Notes: generated by a model not told the origin, from the sequence alone. A stretch of 64,000 nucleotides of DNA from CBDIDH01 sp965277595 (GCA_965277595.1 CBDIDH010000001.1:2418001-2482000), one strand, 5' to 3'. Counted from the stretch's first letter, positions 51,154 through 60,204 are shown. Program-made: numbers and translations.

Positions 51154-53475
51154 TCAAGGCCGTCGCGGCGACCTCCCCGCGCGCAGGTGATCGAGAACAT
51201 TCGAGAACTGATCGGTCCAGACAGCCTCGTCGGGAAGGATTTCGGGAACTTGCCAGCGCGGGTCGTCGGCGATCGGGCCAAGGTCTTTCTCGCGGTCGGC
51301 GAGAATGGCCCAGATTGATCCTTGCTTGCCCTTGGCCGCCTCGGTCTGGCGATCGCGCGGGTCGAAGCGAACCCGGCAGATCATGCCCGCGTCACGTCCG
51401 AGGGCCGCGATCACCGGCGTCAGGTCCAGATACCGATTGGTGATGTTCACCACGATCAGGCCCCCCGCCGATCGCTTCCGACGGTCCCCCGCGATCGCCT
51501 CGCGCGTGAGCAGATGCACGGGAATGGCGTCGGAACTGAAGGCGTCGAGGATGATCAGGTCGAACCTGCCGTCGGGTTGACCTTCCATCGTGAGCCGGGC
51601 ATCACCGACGACGAGGTCAAGCCGGTCCGCCCGGCAATCGCTCAAGAACGTGAAATAACGCGGGTTCGACGCCACCCGAACGACCGCCGGGTCAATCTCG
51701 AAGAAGGTCCACGACTGCCCCGGTCGCGCATACGCGGCGAGTGATCCCGCCCCTACCCCCGTCACGGCCACGGCAGCCCGGTCGCTCCCGGACCGGACGT
51801 CGAATGCGGCGAAGACCTCGCCGATCGGTCCCGATCGCGCGAAGTATGTTGACGGCTCGGAGCGCCTTGCTGGCGACATGTCCTGTTGACCATGCAGCGT
51901 ATTCCCATGAAAGAGCCTGTGGATTCGTCCCCCTTGCGTCTCGGTCACCTTGAGGACACCGAAAAAGTCGCGTCCTTGAAAAATCACCCGACCCGAAACC
52001 GAGACGTCCAGTGTCGACGCCAGCAGAATCGCCCCGATCATCAGCGCGAACCGCGCGGGATGCTTGCGATGCCCCAGGATCACCAGAAAACCCAGTCCTG
52101 ATGCCGCCATCAGCACCACGACCCCGATTTTCCGGTTCGCAAGTCCTCCCAGGTTCGCGCAGAGCGCCGAGGAGAGAGCACCGACGATCGCCGGCAAGAT
52201 CAGGTCGCGTCGACAGATCCCCTGCCCGACCCCCCTCCCCTTCGGAAAGGCCGGTACCAGACACGCGGCGACGATCGCCAGTGGATATTCCGCGATCCGA
52301 TCAAAGACCAGCGGCGCGACGATCGCGTTGAAGACCCCTCCCAAGGCCCCGCCGATCGCCATCGCCAGGTAAAAACTCGTCAATCTTTCCGGCGCGGGAC
52401 GTCTTTGCGCCAGATCGCCATGACAGACAATCGCCGCCGCGAAAAAGGTGAGGATATGCAAGATCATCCAGTACGGCCGCGCCAGGCCCGCCGCCAGCAC
52501 CGGCGTCAAGATCATCACCAGGATCGGAAAGACCCGCCCGGCCAGGCCGATCACTCTCTCCGGCCTCTTCCCAAAGACAATGATAAACGAGAGTAAATAC
52601 AGCGCCAGCGGAATGACCCAGAGCAGCGGTATCGCCGCCAGGTCGGTTGTCACATAGGTTGTCAAACCGAGCATCAGGCTCGATGGAATCAGCGCGAGCA
52701 CGACCCAGCTGAACCAATCCTTTCGCGTCACGCCTGATCCCGTTTCCGGGATTGACTCCAACTCTGACATTCGTTTCTGTTGAAAACCCGCGACGGCGCA
52801 AACCGCGAGCAAAACCGCCAGGAAAGCAAATCCCGACGACCATGCCGAGGCTTGCCTTCCCAGGTCCAGCCTCCGTTCGACCCATGACGGATAGACAACC
52901 AGCGCTGTCAGACTTCCCGCGTTACTTGCCGCGTAGAGAAAATAAGGGTCGCGCGCGGACCGTGAACCCGCCGAGGCATACCAGCTTTGCAGCAAAGGGG
53001 CCGTCGCCGCGACCGCGACAAAGGGCAAGCCCAACGATCCGACGAGCCAGCCGAGCAACGCCAAAGTCGGTCCATACCCCGACGAGACCTGACCGAGCAT
53101 CGAAGGAGCAGGCGTTCGGATCGGCAAAAACAACGCGGCGAGGATCACGAAGACCCCATGCGCGATCGCCTGCCGACCGATTCCCGACCGCGAAGCCAGG
53201 AAATGGGCGTACCCATAACCGGCGAGAAGGCACGACTGGAAAAAGAGCATGCAGGTTGTCCAGACGGCCGGAGAGCCGCCCAGAATCGGCAGAACCATCC
53301 GCGCGGCCAACGGCTCGACCAGGAAAAGCAGGCTCGCCGCGAGAAACGCCGTGATCGCGAACAAAACGGCCATCGGCCCAACCCGCTCCTCTCCAACCGT
53401 GGTCCGGTGACGTCGAGACGGAGCCAGGCTATCCCGTTCCTCGATCGCTCGCAAAGGGTTGACCGCCGTGTTCAT
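51154..53475 (-). CDS. Membrane protein fused to a spermidine-synthase-like domain
   Basis: 773 residues from ATG 53475. About ten or more membrane helices in the first 500 residues (from ITAFLAASLLFLVEPLAARM onward) are followed by an AdoMet-dependent aminopropyltransferase-like domain: VTGVGAGSLAAYARPGQ, FFEIDPAVVRVA, VVGDARLTMEGQPDG, LIILDAFSSDAIPVHLL. It belongs to the family of membrane-fused spermidine-synthase-like proteins whose substrate is unknown. The frame is open another 68 codons upstream, but that segment crosses the strong hairpin at 53501-53563, so the internal ATG is preferred. Confidence 0.82.
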   Translation of the reverse strand: MNTAVNPLRAIEERDSLAPSRRHRTTVGEERVGPMAVLFAITAFLAASLLFLVEPLAARMVLPILGGSPAVWTTCMLFFQSCLLAGYGYAHFLASRSGIGRQAIAHGVFVILAALFLPIRTPAPSMLGQVSSGYGPTLALLGWLVGSLGLPFVAVAATAPLLQSWYASAGSRSARDPYFLYAASNAGSLTALVVYPSWVERRLDLGRQASAWSSGFAFLAVLLAVCAVAGFQQKRMSELESIPETGSGVTRKDWFSWVVLALIPSSLMLGLTTYVTTDLAAIPLLWVIPLALYLLSFIIVFGKRPERVIGLAGRVFPILVMILTPVLAAGLARPYWMILHILTFFAAAIVCHGDLAQRRPAPERLTSFYLAMAIGGALGGVFNAIVAPLVFDRIAEYPLAIVAACLVPAFPKGRGVGQGICRRDLILPAIVGALSSALCANLGGLANRKIGVVVLMAASGLGFLVILGHRKHPARFALMIGAILLASTLDVSVSGRVIFQGRDFFGVLKVTETQGGRIHRLFHGNTLHGQQDMSPARRSEPSTYFARSGPIGEVFAAFDVRSGSDRAAVAVTGVGAGSLAAYARPGQSWTFFEIDPAVVRVASNPRYFTFLSDCRADRLDLVVGDARLTMEGQPDGRFDLIILDAFSSDAIPVHLLTREAIAGDRRKRSAGGLIVVNITNRYLDLTPVIAALGRDAGMICRVRFDPRDRQTEAAKGKQGSIWAILADREKDLGPIADDPRWQVPEILPDEAVWTDQFSNVLDHLRAGRSPRRP

Positions 53476-53500
53476 AAGGAACGTCGCTAAAAAAAATGAG

Positions 53501-53563
53501 GCCGCGAGGCTCGGACCGTCGCGCCCCATCCCTGGGGCGGAGAACGGTCGAGAGCCTCGCGGC
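53501..53563. terminator. Strong bidirectional terminator
   Basis: Three consecutive helices: GCCGCGAGGCTC (53501-53512) with GAGCCTCGCGGC (53552-53563), GACCGT (53514-53519) with ACGGTC (53544-53549), and CGCCCC (53522-53527) with GGGGCG (53534-53539). T-runs lie on both sides: TTTTTTT on the plus strand at 53568-53574 and eight A on the left (T on the minus strand). It separates the small gene at 53601-53822 from the spermidine-synthase-like gene. Confidence 0.9.
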
Positions 53564-53600
53564 ACTCTTTTTTTCAAAAAGTCGTGGTCTCTCGATGCGA

Positions 53601-53822
53601 TCAATCCATCCGCAAGGCGCACCAGACTCCACAGGGGAAATACTGCGCGTCCGTCGGCCTGACGGCGAGGTTTTCCCACTCCTCATCGGTCCATATGGTA
53701 ATCGAGGCCCCGTACCCGCTGATCCTCCATCGGGCGACGTTGGCTCCGCGATCGGTTGGGTCGAAAAGCCCAAGTTCAGCCCGCTTCTTCGCGGGTTCTG
53801 GAAGCTGCCTGACGCTGTTCAT
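53601..53822 (-). CDS. Small hypothetical protein
   Basis: 73 residues beginning MNSVRQLPEPAKKRAELGLF. The middle (GYGASITIWTDEEWENLAVR) and end (DAQYFPCGVWCALRMD) look like a folded small protein, with codon use like the surrounding genes and a strong terminator 38 bases after its stop codon. No known domain is recognised. The longer frame upstream on this strand (to 54135, another phase) has no recognisable content. Confidence 0.6.
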   Translation of the reverse strand: MNSVRQLPEPAKKRAELGLFDPTDRGANVARWRISGYGASITIWTDEEWENLAVRPTDAQYFPCGVWCALRMD

Positions 53823-54301
53823 CGGGTCTCACTCCGGGAATCGAACCGAGGTTCCGCGTTGAACCCCTCCCGCGCTGACCTTCCGAAAAGTCTGAGGCCT
53901 TCCCGCCGGCCTTCTCGTTGTGGAGGCATCTTGAACAAGGCAATTCCCTCTCGAAAAAAGCCAGGACAACGCTGCCCTTCTCCCCTTGCCGACGAGCCAT
54001 GCTAGACTTTGGAACGAACTTCCCAGGTCTCCGCCCTTTCGGCTTCGCGCGGAGACCCCTGACTCGGTCCTCTTCGCAAAACAAAACGACGTGGACGCCC
54101 TCCGCCCCCCTTTGGGCCGTCAGGCGAAAATTCAAGGACCAACCCCGAACCTGATCGCGAGTTCTGTCTCCCGACCGCTCTCCCTTTTCCGCAACCTGAG
54201 TTTCAGGTCAATCAACTCTGTTGCACTAATGGAATGCTAAAGCTTTTTTGGAAAGGTTCAAGCCCTCACTTTTCTTTTTTAAGCGTTTTCTAAAATTTGT
54301 C
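53823..54301. other. Spacer upstream of the XRE gene
   Basis: About 480 bases without a supportable gene; composition becomes AT-rich toward the right end (54230-54300), with T/A tracts. A sequence near 53843-53853 resembles a tRNA T-loop on the minus strand, but no cloverleaf can be built around it. Confidence 0.5.
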
Positions 54302-54329
54302 TTGAGTCAACCTGGTTCTACCCTATATG
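54302..54329 (+). promoter_or_regulatory. Possible promoter of the XRE gene, overlapping palindrome
   Basis: TTGAGT (54302-54307) and TATATG (54324-54329) are 16 bases apart, preceded by AT tracts. The predicted start falls at about 54336, within a few bases of ATG 54339, so the mRNA may have almost no leader. The -35 lies in the palindrome TTGAGTCAA (54302-54310), a possible operator. Confidence 0.45.
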
Positions 54330-54338
54330 CTGGGCATC

Positions 54339-54719
54339 ATGGGTTACACAGACAAATTGCAGAAACTTTGCGCGTTGAAAGGGTTGGACCAATCTGCGTT
54401 GGCTGTCAAAGTGAACCTGTCGAAATCGTCAATCTCTAGAATTCTAAGCGGAACACAAGAACCGAAATTACGACTTGCGTATGACCTCGCCAAGGCGCTA
54501 GGCGTGACCCTCGATTATCTGGTTGACGACTCGCCCGAAATTGGTCCAACCGACCAGCTTGTCATGGTCAATGATGATGAGTTGGCGATACTCAAGATCA
54601 TCCGAAGGCTCGGGCCGGACGTCGCCTTTGACCGCCTTCTGAATGTCAACGCGGCGACGCCGCTGAGCGAAAACGACGCGTCAAGCGCGCACGGAAGCAA
54701 CCGGTCGGGACGATCGTGA
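54339..54719 (+). CDS. XRE-family transcriptional regulator
   Basis: 126 residues from ATG 54339 (or 130 from ATG 54327). The HTH_3 domain occupies the first 65 residues: KLQKLCALKGLDQSALAVKV, LSKSSISRILSGTQEPKLRL and AKALGVTLDYLVDD. It resembles cI/Xre-type DNA-binding proteins. The rest is short, helical, then disordered (SENDASSAHGSNRSGRS). GC of the HTH part is clearly below that of neighbours, a sign of transfer or divergent origin. No Shine-Dalgarno is seen before either ATG. The ABC transporter pair lies 127 bases downstream and may be its target. Confidence 0.88.
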   Translation: MGYTDKLQKLCALKGLDQSALAVKVNLSKSSISRILSGTQEPKLRLAYDLAKALGVTLDYLVDDSPEIGPTDQLVMVNDDELAILKIIRRLGPDVAFDRLLNVNAATPLSENDASSAHGSNRSGRS

Positions 54720-54845
54720 CGGTACTTCGCGGCTTGGAAGCAAGGAAGTTCGAGGCGAGCCCTTGCGTCGCGAGCGATGGTTGGCAATCCTAAGGTCTGC
54801 GGAAGCGGGTCTGCCCGGGCGGTCGTGCGAGAGGGTGCCAGCCGG

Positions 54846-55748
54846 ATGATCGTGACCGAGGGATTGACGAAGCGCTATGGCACCGTCTCGGCCCTGAGCG
54901 ATCTGACACTGGAGATCCGCGCAGGGGAAGTCTTCGGCCTGGTCGGCCCCAATGGGTCGGGCAAGACGACGATGATCCGTCTCTTGCTGGGAATGATCCG
55001 GCCGACCGCCGGTCGCGCCTCGGTCGGAGGTCACGATTGCTGGACGGATAGCGTCCAGGTCCGCGAGATCGTCTCTCACCTCCCCGGCGAACTTCGCCTT
55101 TACGAGGCGATGACCGGCCGCGAAACCCTTGAGTTCCTCTCCGACCTTCGCGGCGGAGGCGCTCTCGAACGCGCCCTCGCGATCGCCGAGACGATTCTCG
55201 ACCTCGACCTCTCGCGCAAGGTCCGCACCTACTCCACCGGGATGAAGCAAAAGCTCGCCCTTTCGCAATCGTTCGCCGATCCGGTCGATATCTTGATCCT
55301 CGACGAGCCGACCTCGGCCCTTGACCCTTCCGCGCGGCAGGACGTGCTCGGCCTCGTCGCTCAGGCGCGGGCGCTCGGTCAGACTGTGATCTTCTCGGGT
55401 CACGTCTTGCCGGAAGTTGAGCAGGTCGCCGACCGCGTCGCCATCATGCGGCTTGGCCACCTGATGCACCTGGAAGACATGCACTGCCGACGCGCCCTGC
55501 GCATGGTTTTGCTCCGCTTCGCGGAAGGTTTGACACCAAAACCCCCCGCCGAGCTTGGTCTGACCCTGCGCACCGAGAACGGCGGAACCCTCTTGATGGA
55601 GCATCGCGGCGAGCTCTCTGATTTGATCGCCTGGCTGGGAACGCAGGACGTCGCCGAGATCGCCATTGGCACCGAGGACTTGCGCACCCTTTACGACAAG
55701 TATCACGGTCCCGAGGCCGTCGCGGACGCGAACGGGGTGTCGGCATGA
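54846..55748 (+). CDS. ABC transporter ATP-binding protein
   Basis: 300 residues from ATG 54846; GAGAGGG lies about 11 bases upstream, and 23 extra N-terminal codons of the open frame are not needed. Walker A GPNGSGKTT, signature YSTGMKQKLAL, Walker B ILILDEPTSALD, and switch His in FSGHVLPEVEQ. The extended C-terminal region (about 215-300) matches ABC-2 type exporter ATPases. Overlaps the permease gene by 4 bases (ATGA), so the two form one transporter. Substrate unknown; export of lipid, antibiotic or membrane component is possible. Confidence 0.94.
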   Translation: MIVTEGLTKRYGTVSALSDLTLEIRAGEVFGLVGPNGSGKTTMIRLLLGMIRPTAGRASVGGHDCWTDSVQVREIVSHLPGELRLYEAMTGRETLEFLSDLRGGGALERALAIAETILDLDLSRKVRTYSTGMKQKLALSQSFADPVDILILDEPTSALDPSARQDVLGLVAQARALGQTVIFSGHVLPEVEQVADRVAIMRLGHLMHLEDMHCRRALRMVLLRFAEGLTPKPPAELGLTLRTENGGTLLMEHRGELSDLIAWLGTQDVAEIAIGTEDLRTLYDKYHGPEAVADANGVSA

Positions 55749-56566
55749 ACGTTTTCGTCACCCTGCTCCGTCGCTACCTGATCGAGACCCGATGGTCGCT
55801 CGGCCTGTCGTCTCTGGCCCTCTTCATCCTCACTCTCCTGACGACCTATCGCGTCAAGCGCATGGAAAACATCATCGCGTCCGGTCAGTTTGGACCCGAG
55901 ATGGAGGGACTGGGCGCCTTGAAGCTTTTCGGGGGTCCCAACATGGACTTCTCGACCACCGCGCTGATGGTCTGCTGGTGGAATCACCCGATCGTGATTC
56001 TGACCATTCTCGCCTGGGCGATCACGCGCGGCGCCGCGGCGATCTCAGGAGAAATCGAGCGCGGGACGATGGACCTGACGCTCTCCCGGCCGATCGCGCG
56101 TTGGGAGTATCTCACCTCGCAGATCGTCTTCGCCGTGCTCGGGCTCATGACGCTGATTGGATTCCTGATCGCCGGTTCCCTCTTTTCCGGACAAGTTTAC
56201 GCCCTCAAGAATCCGCCGACGTTCCTGGTCCTTCTCAAGCCGGGCCTGATCGTCCTGACGATGGGAATGTCGGTCTTCGGCTACACGCTTCCCTTCTCCT
56301 GTTATGACATCGCGCGATGGCGTCCCGCGCTGATCGGCTCGGCAATCACGCTTGTCGGACTCTTCAGCATGTCGCTCGCGGGCCTTTATAAGGGCTATTC
56401 CTTTCACGACTTGATGCAACGCATCTCGGTCTTCTGGGCGTATGCCCCGGTCACCGTCGCACTCAAGGGCGAACCCCTCGCGTACAATGCCTCGGTCCTG
56501 ACGCTCGTCTTCTCAGTGGGTGTCGCCATCTCGGTCGTGATCTTCGCAAATCGGGATATCCCGTGA
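55745..56566 (+). CDS. ABC-2 type transporter permease
   Basis: 273 residues with six predicted hydrophobic segments and an ISGEIERGTMDLTLSRPIAR motif between the second and third, a common feature of ABC-2 permeases such as NosY-like proteins. A single half-type permease, unlike the duplicated protein at 57504-59303. It overlaps the ATPase gene and ends two bases before the convergent gene at 56568. Confidence 0.9.
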   Translation: MNVFVTLLRRYLIETRWSLGLSSLALFILTLLTTYRVKRMENIIASGQFGPEMEGLGALKLFGGPNMDFSTTALMVCWWNHPIVILTILAWAITRGAAAISGEIERGTMDLTLSRPIARWEYLTSQIVFAVLGLMTLIGFLIAGSLFSGQVYALKNPPTFLVLLKPGLIVLTMGMSVFGYTLPFSCYDIARWRPALIGSAITLVGLFSMSLAGLYKGYSFHDLMQRISVFWAYAPVTVALKGEPLAYNASVLTLVFSVGVAISVVIFANRDIP

Positions 56567-56567
56567 A

Positions 56568-57389
56568 TCACTTCTCTTCCATCGTTTCATAATCCTCGAA
56601 TTTGACGAAGCGCGAAGCCAGACGCATCGTATTGATCCGCGCGATCGCCTCGACCTCGCGCGCCGTGAGTTTGGGCACAAGCTGATACGTCCAGCGCAGC
56701 TTTTTCGGCGGCCCGGCGAGACGATACAGAACGGTCAGATCAACAGGTCGAAGCCGATGACCGGCGGCCAGTGTGTCCAAAGCCTGCAACTTCGCGAACG
56801 GCGGCAGACCATCCGGCTCCCGATAGGCGTCAAGTTTCAAAACCGTGGTCAAGCTTGAATGAATCACCGCCAGTCGTAAGAGATCCGGCTCGGGCTCTCC
56901 CGTCGCCTCCAGCTCGATCGTGGCGTTGCTCAGGCGAAGTTGGTGCAACTTGTCGACATACGTGGCTTGAAGTTGCACATCGATCAGGTCGCGCCCCATC
57001 GCGGCGGAAACACGGTTCGCCTTTCCCCCCGCCTTGACCTCGGCCTCGATCCGGTTGATGGACGCTCGACGCATCTCGGCCAGACCCAGGTCGAGCCGTT
57101 GGCCCTTGATCTCCGTCTGGAGCCGACGTTTGAGGTCGAGCAGGCGGACATTCGACGTCCTCGGCTCAATCATCGTGATCTCGTCCGGGACATCGGAAAA
57201 GAACTGGTACGCCAGCCCTTTGTGGACAACCAGTTCCGAACGTCCCAGCGCGACTTTCTCCACGCCGGAAAGCTCGATCGTCAGCTTGAAATCGGCAAGT
57301 TCGGCCGCGGGACTGGCCGCATCCTCGCCGAGCACCCGGGGAACGATCATCAAGAACACGAGGGCGAGAACGCATCTAATCTGAGCCAT
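56568..57389 (-). CDS. Exported protein of unknown function
   Basis: 273 residues with a signal peptide (VLALVFLMIVPRVLG). The mature part is mixed alpha/beta, without cysteines and without recognised motifs; it includes LKLDAYREPDGLPPFAKLQA and a helical C-terminus ending YETMEEK. It lies between an ABC permease gene and the duplicated-permease gene, on the opposite strand, so it is probably not part of either operon. I do not recognise a family. Confidence 0.65.
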   Translation of the reverse strand: MAQIRCVLALVFLMIVPRVLGEDAASPAAELADFKLTIELSGVEKVALGRSELVVHKGLAYQFFSDVPDEITMIEPRTSNVRLLDLKRRLQTEIKGQRLDLGLAEMRRASINRIEAEVKAGGKANRVSAAMGRDLIDVQLQATYVDKLHQLRLSNATIELEATGEPEPDLLRLAVIHSSLTTVLKLDAYREPDGLPPFAKLQALDTLAAGHRLRPVDLTVLYRLAGPPKKLRWTYQLVPKLTAREVEAIARINTMRLASRFVKFEDYETMEEK

Positions 57390-57503
57390 AACGACGCCTC
57401 AACCTTTTCTCAAAAAGGCTCTCTCTGGTCGGTTTTCCACGAGACGAACCCACCGTATACTCGTCTCTGAACCAAGAGATTGCGCAAGGCGAAGGAGTTG
57501 CTC

Positions 57504-59303
57504 ATGCTCACCGGCCCCGTCTTCCAGGTTGAGCTTTTGACCCTTGCCCGGCGCAAGCGTTATTACCTTCTCCGATTCCTTTACGGCCTTCTGCTTCTTT
57601 ATCTGATCGGATCGACGCTTTTTTTCAGCGACCGCGAACAGTCTGAGTTCACGATTCAGGAGCTTGCCTCGATCGGGTCGTGGATCTTCTGGATCTTCGG
57701 CTGGACGCAATTTCTGTTGCTGCTCATCCTGACCCCGGCGATCGCCGCGGGAGTCGTGGCCGACGAGCGACAACGCAAGACGCTCGGCGATCTCTTGACG
57801 ACCCAGCTTACCAGCGCCGAGATCGTTCTGGGCAAGCTCGCGGCTCGAATGCTCACGGTCGTCGTCCTGCTCGCGGTCGGCCTTCCCATTCTTTCGCTCA
57901 CGAGCTTCTTCGGCGGCGTTGATCCCAACCTCGTCGTCCTTCTCTTCGCGGCGAGCCTCTCGACCACCTTTTTTCTCTCCGCGCTTGCCGTGGTCATCTC
58001 AGTCCATGCCAGACGGCCGCGCGAGGCGTTGATGGTTACCTATCTCGCGGAACTTGCCTGGCTCTTTGGACCGTCCATCGTTCTCGGGCTGCTGAGTTAC
58101 AATAATTTATCGTGGGTCGTCTATACCTCCGAATTGATCGCCACGATAAGTCCATTTCATGTGCTCATGATTTTTTTATCCCGTGGCGGCTCCATGACCC
58201 AAATTCACGAGACCGTCGCCTGGATGATTGGTCTACAAGTAAGCTTCGCCGTGGCCTTCGCCGCGCTCGCGGTCGTTCGATTGCGACCTGTGCATCGATC
58301 GGAAGGCGTCAAAGCCGGTTCAGGCAAAACGCGGCGCCGTTCGTGGCGACTCTGGCCAAGACGCCCCTGCGGCGATGATCCGATCTTATGGAAAGAGCTT
58401 TCCGTCGCGCGAGGAAGCCGCATGGCGCGATCGATCGGCCTTCTCGTTTTCGTGGGACTGGGGGGGCTTCTCGCTTACATTACCTACATTTTCGCCGTCC
58501 CCGCGATCACGAGCATCTGGATTACTGGATTCTTTAACGCCGCGTACCAGTCGACCTCTCAATCCGAACTGAATGGTTATTTGCGTTTTGTCTTGACCCT
58601 GGTCTCATTCGTCTGGCTCATCGGAACGGCCGGGGCCGCGTCGTCTGGCCTGACGGGCGAACGCGAGGGAGATACCTGGCTCAGCCTGATTGCCACGCCT
58701 CTGACGCCTCTTGAAATTGTTCGGGGCAAGATGCTGGGTGCGATCTGGGCACTTCGAAACGTGGGATTCGTCTGGCTCGCGCTGATGATGACGGGCGTTT
58801 TACTGGGAGCAATCCACCCGATCGGTTTCTTGATCTGCGGAGTCTTCAACCTGGTTGATCTCTGGTTCGCCACCGCGCTGGGGACTGCCTTTTCGCTCCG
58901 ATCTCGAAATTCATCCAGAGCGCTGCTGGCGACGATGGCCACGCTCCTCTTTTGCAATGGTGTTTACCTGATTGTCTTCTTGCCCATGGGTTTTGATGCT
59001 AGCCCTTTACCGTTTATGGGCGTAACTCCCTTTATTAACGCGGTCACGGTTCTGGATTATCCAGAGGTCAGTCGTTTTCTCTACGGAAATTATGGTCAGA
59101 AGAGCGCGAATGAAATTAACCTCGTCTGCACGACGCTCCTTTCGCTCTTTGTCTACAGCACGGCCGCGATTGGGATCACCGCGTACCTGATCCTCAACTT
59201 CGACGACGCGATCGATCGACCCCGAACGGTGAATGGGCGCAGACCGAAACGATCCGGGCCAACGCCGCTGATGGAAAAAGACTTCGTGACGGAAGACGTT
59301 TGA
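57504..59303 (+). CDS. ABC-2 type permease with two permease-like halves (second paralogue)
   Basis: 599 residues from ATG 57504, with GAAGGAG 6 bases upstream. Same architecture as the protein at 2174-4081: N-terminal half with ERQRKTLGDLLTTQLTSAEI and C-terminal half with EREGDTWLSLIATPLTPLEI, joined through CGDDPILWKELS. Hydrophobic segments are repeated in both halves. The ATPase at 54846-55748 could serve it, but that gene already has its own permease. No nucleotide-binding domain is present in the chain. Substrate unknown. Confidence 0.87.
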   Translation: MLTGPVFQVELLTLARRKRYYLLRFLYGLLLLYLIGSTLFFSDREQSEFTIQELASIGSWIFWIFGWTQFLLLLILTPAIAAGVVADERQRKTLGDLLTTQLTSAEIVLGKLAARMLTVVVLLAVGLPILSLTSFFGGVDPNLVVLLFAASLSTTFFLSALAVVISVHARRPREALMVTYLAELAWLFGPSIVLGLLSYNNLSWVVYTSELIATISPFHVLMIFLSRGGSMTQIHETVAWMIGLQVSFAVAFAALAVVRLRPVHRSEGVKAGSGKTRRRSWRLWPRRPCGDDPILWKELSVARGSRMARSIGLLVFVGLGGLLAYITYIFAVPAITSIWITGFFNAAYQSTSQSELNGYLRFVLTLVSFVWLIGTAGAASSGLTGEREGDTWLSLIATPLTPLEIVRGKMLGAIWALRNVGFVWLALMMTGVLLGAIHPIGFLICGVFNLVDLWFATALGTAFSLRSRNSSRALLATMATLLFCNGVYLIVFLPMGFDASPLPFMGVTPFINAVTVLDYPEVSRFLYGNYGQKSANEINLVCTTLLSLFVYSTAAIGITAYLILNFDDAIDRPRTVNGRRPKRSGPTPLMEKDFVTEDV

Positions 59304-59310
59304 TTGTTGA

Positions 59311-60204
59311 TCAGTTTTTGAGTGGCTTGGCGAGAACGAGAGTCCAGTAGGGCTTGCCCGATGCCGACGTCGCGTAGCCGATGCCGACCTCGCGGAAATC
59401 GCCGAGCAGATAGTCCTTGTGCGCGGGGCTTTCTGTCCAGGTCTTCACGACTTCGGACACGTCGGGCTGACCGCTCGCCGCGGATTCCGCGAGTCTGCGA
59501 TATCGGTATTTGAGCCGATTGATGATCGTGACGAGGTCGTCCCCCTTGCCTTTCAGGTCGAACGAATCAGCCTCGGCGAATTGGTGAGCAAGCTGCATGG
59601 CGGCGGTCTGAAGCTTTGCCCTTGAAGTGAGCGCGGGGAGCTTGGCCGAGACGCGTTCCTTGTTGATCGCCTTGACCAGGTCTTCGGCCGCCTGAGCGGG
59701 GTCGAGGGTTTCCCAGGGGGTTCCAAAGTCGGCAGACCAGTAGGGGGTCTTGTCGTCATCGTAAGCGACGGCGATGCCGATTTGAGTGAACTTTCCGAGG
59801 ATATTCTCGCGGTGATGCTCGCTGTTCATCCAACCTTGCATCAACGAATCCGATGTTTTATATCCCTCGGCGACGTTCTCCCCGTCGTTTTGAAAGTGAT
59901 AATCCTGGCGCTTGATGCGATCGGAAGGGGTTGATCCGTCGCTTCCGTCGTGAGTCATCTTGTGGTGCGCCGCCATGTCGTCGGCATGCGCTTGCGCCGC
60001 GGCGGTCAGCTTGGGATCGATCGTCAGCGGCTTGAGGTTCGCCTTGATCCGCTCGCGATTGTGGGCCTCGATGACTTCCTGAACGATGGCCCCGGAATTG
60101 GCCTTTTTTTCAGGACCGGACGAATCGCCCGGCCCGGCCAGCGCCATCGCCGTTTGAAAGAAAAAAAACGAAGCGAATCCCGCGAAAATCGCCGCGGCCT
60201 TCAT
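59311..60204 (-). CDS. Exported protein with two CAP-like domains
   Basis: 297 residues from ATG 60204 (or 299 from ATG 60210, with AGGGTGA upstream). A signal peptide (FAGFASFFFFQTAMALAGPG) is followed by CAP domain 1 (VIEAHNRERIKANLKPLTID, HADDMAAHHKMTHDG, GENVAEGY, MNSEHHRENIL), with the His/Glu pattern intact. Domain 2 (LVKAINKERVSAKLPALTSR, WTESPAHKDYLLGDFREVGI) is shorter and has lost several of the His and Glu positions. The two-domain form may have arisen by duplication followed by divergence. Distinct from the CAP protein at 23656-24684. Confidence 0.85.
   Translation of the reverse strand: MKAAAIFAGFASFFFFQTAMALAGPGDSSGPEKKANSGAIVQEVIEAHNRERIKANLKPLTIDPKLTAAAQAHADDMAAHHKMTHDGSDGSTPSDRIKRQDYHFQNDGENVAEGYKTSDSLMQGWMNSEHHRENILGKFTQIGIAVAYDDDKTPYWSADFGTPWETLDPAQAAEDLVKAINKERVSAKLPALTSRAKLQTAAMQLAHQFAEADSFDLKGKGDDLVTIINRLKYRYRRLAESAASGQPDVSEVVKTWTESPAHKDYLLGDFREVGIGYATSASGKPYWTLVLAKPLKN

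Noticed and set aside
53476..53679. N-terminal extension of the spermidine-synthase-like protein
   Set aside because: The segment runs through a strong terminator hairpin and has no membrane or enzyme motif; the internal ATG fits better.
53840..53860. Sequence like a tRNA T-loop on the minus strand
   Set aside because: The T stem mispairs and no acceptor, D or anticodon arm can be drawn around it.
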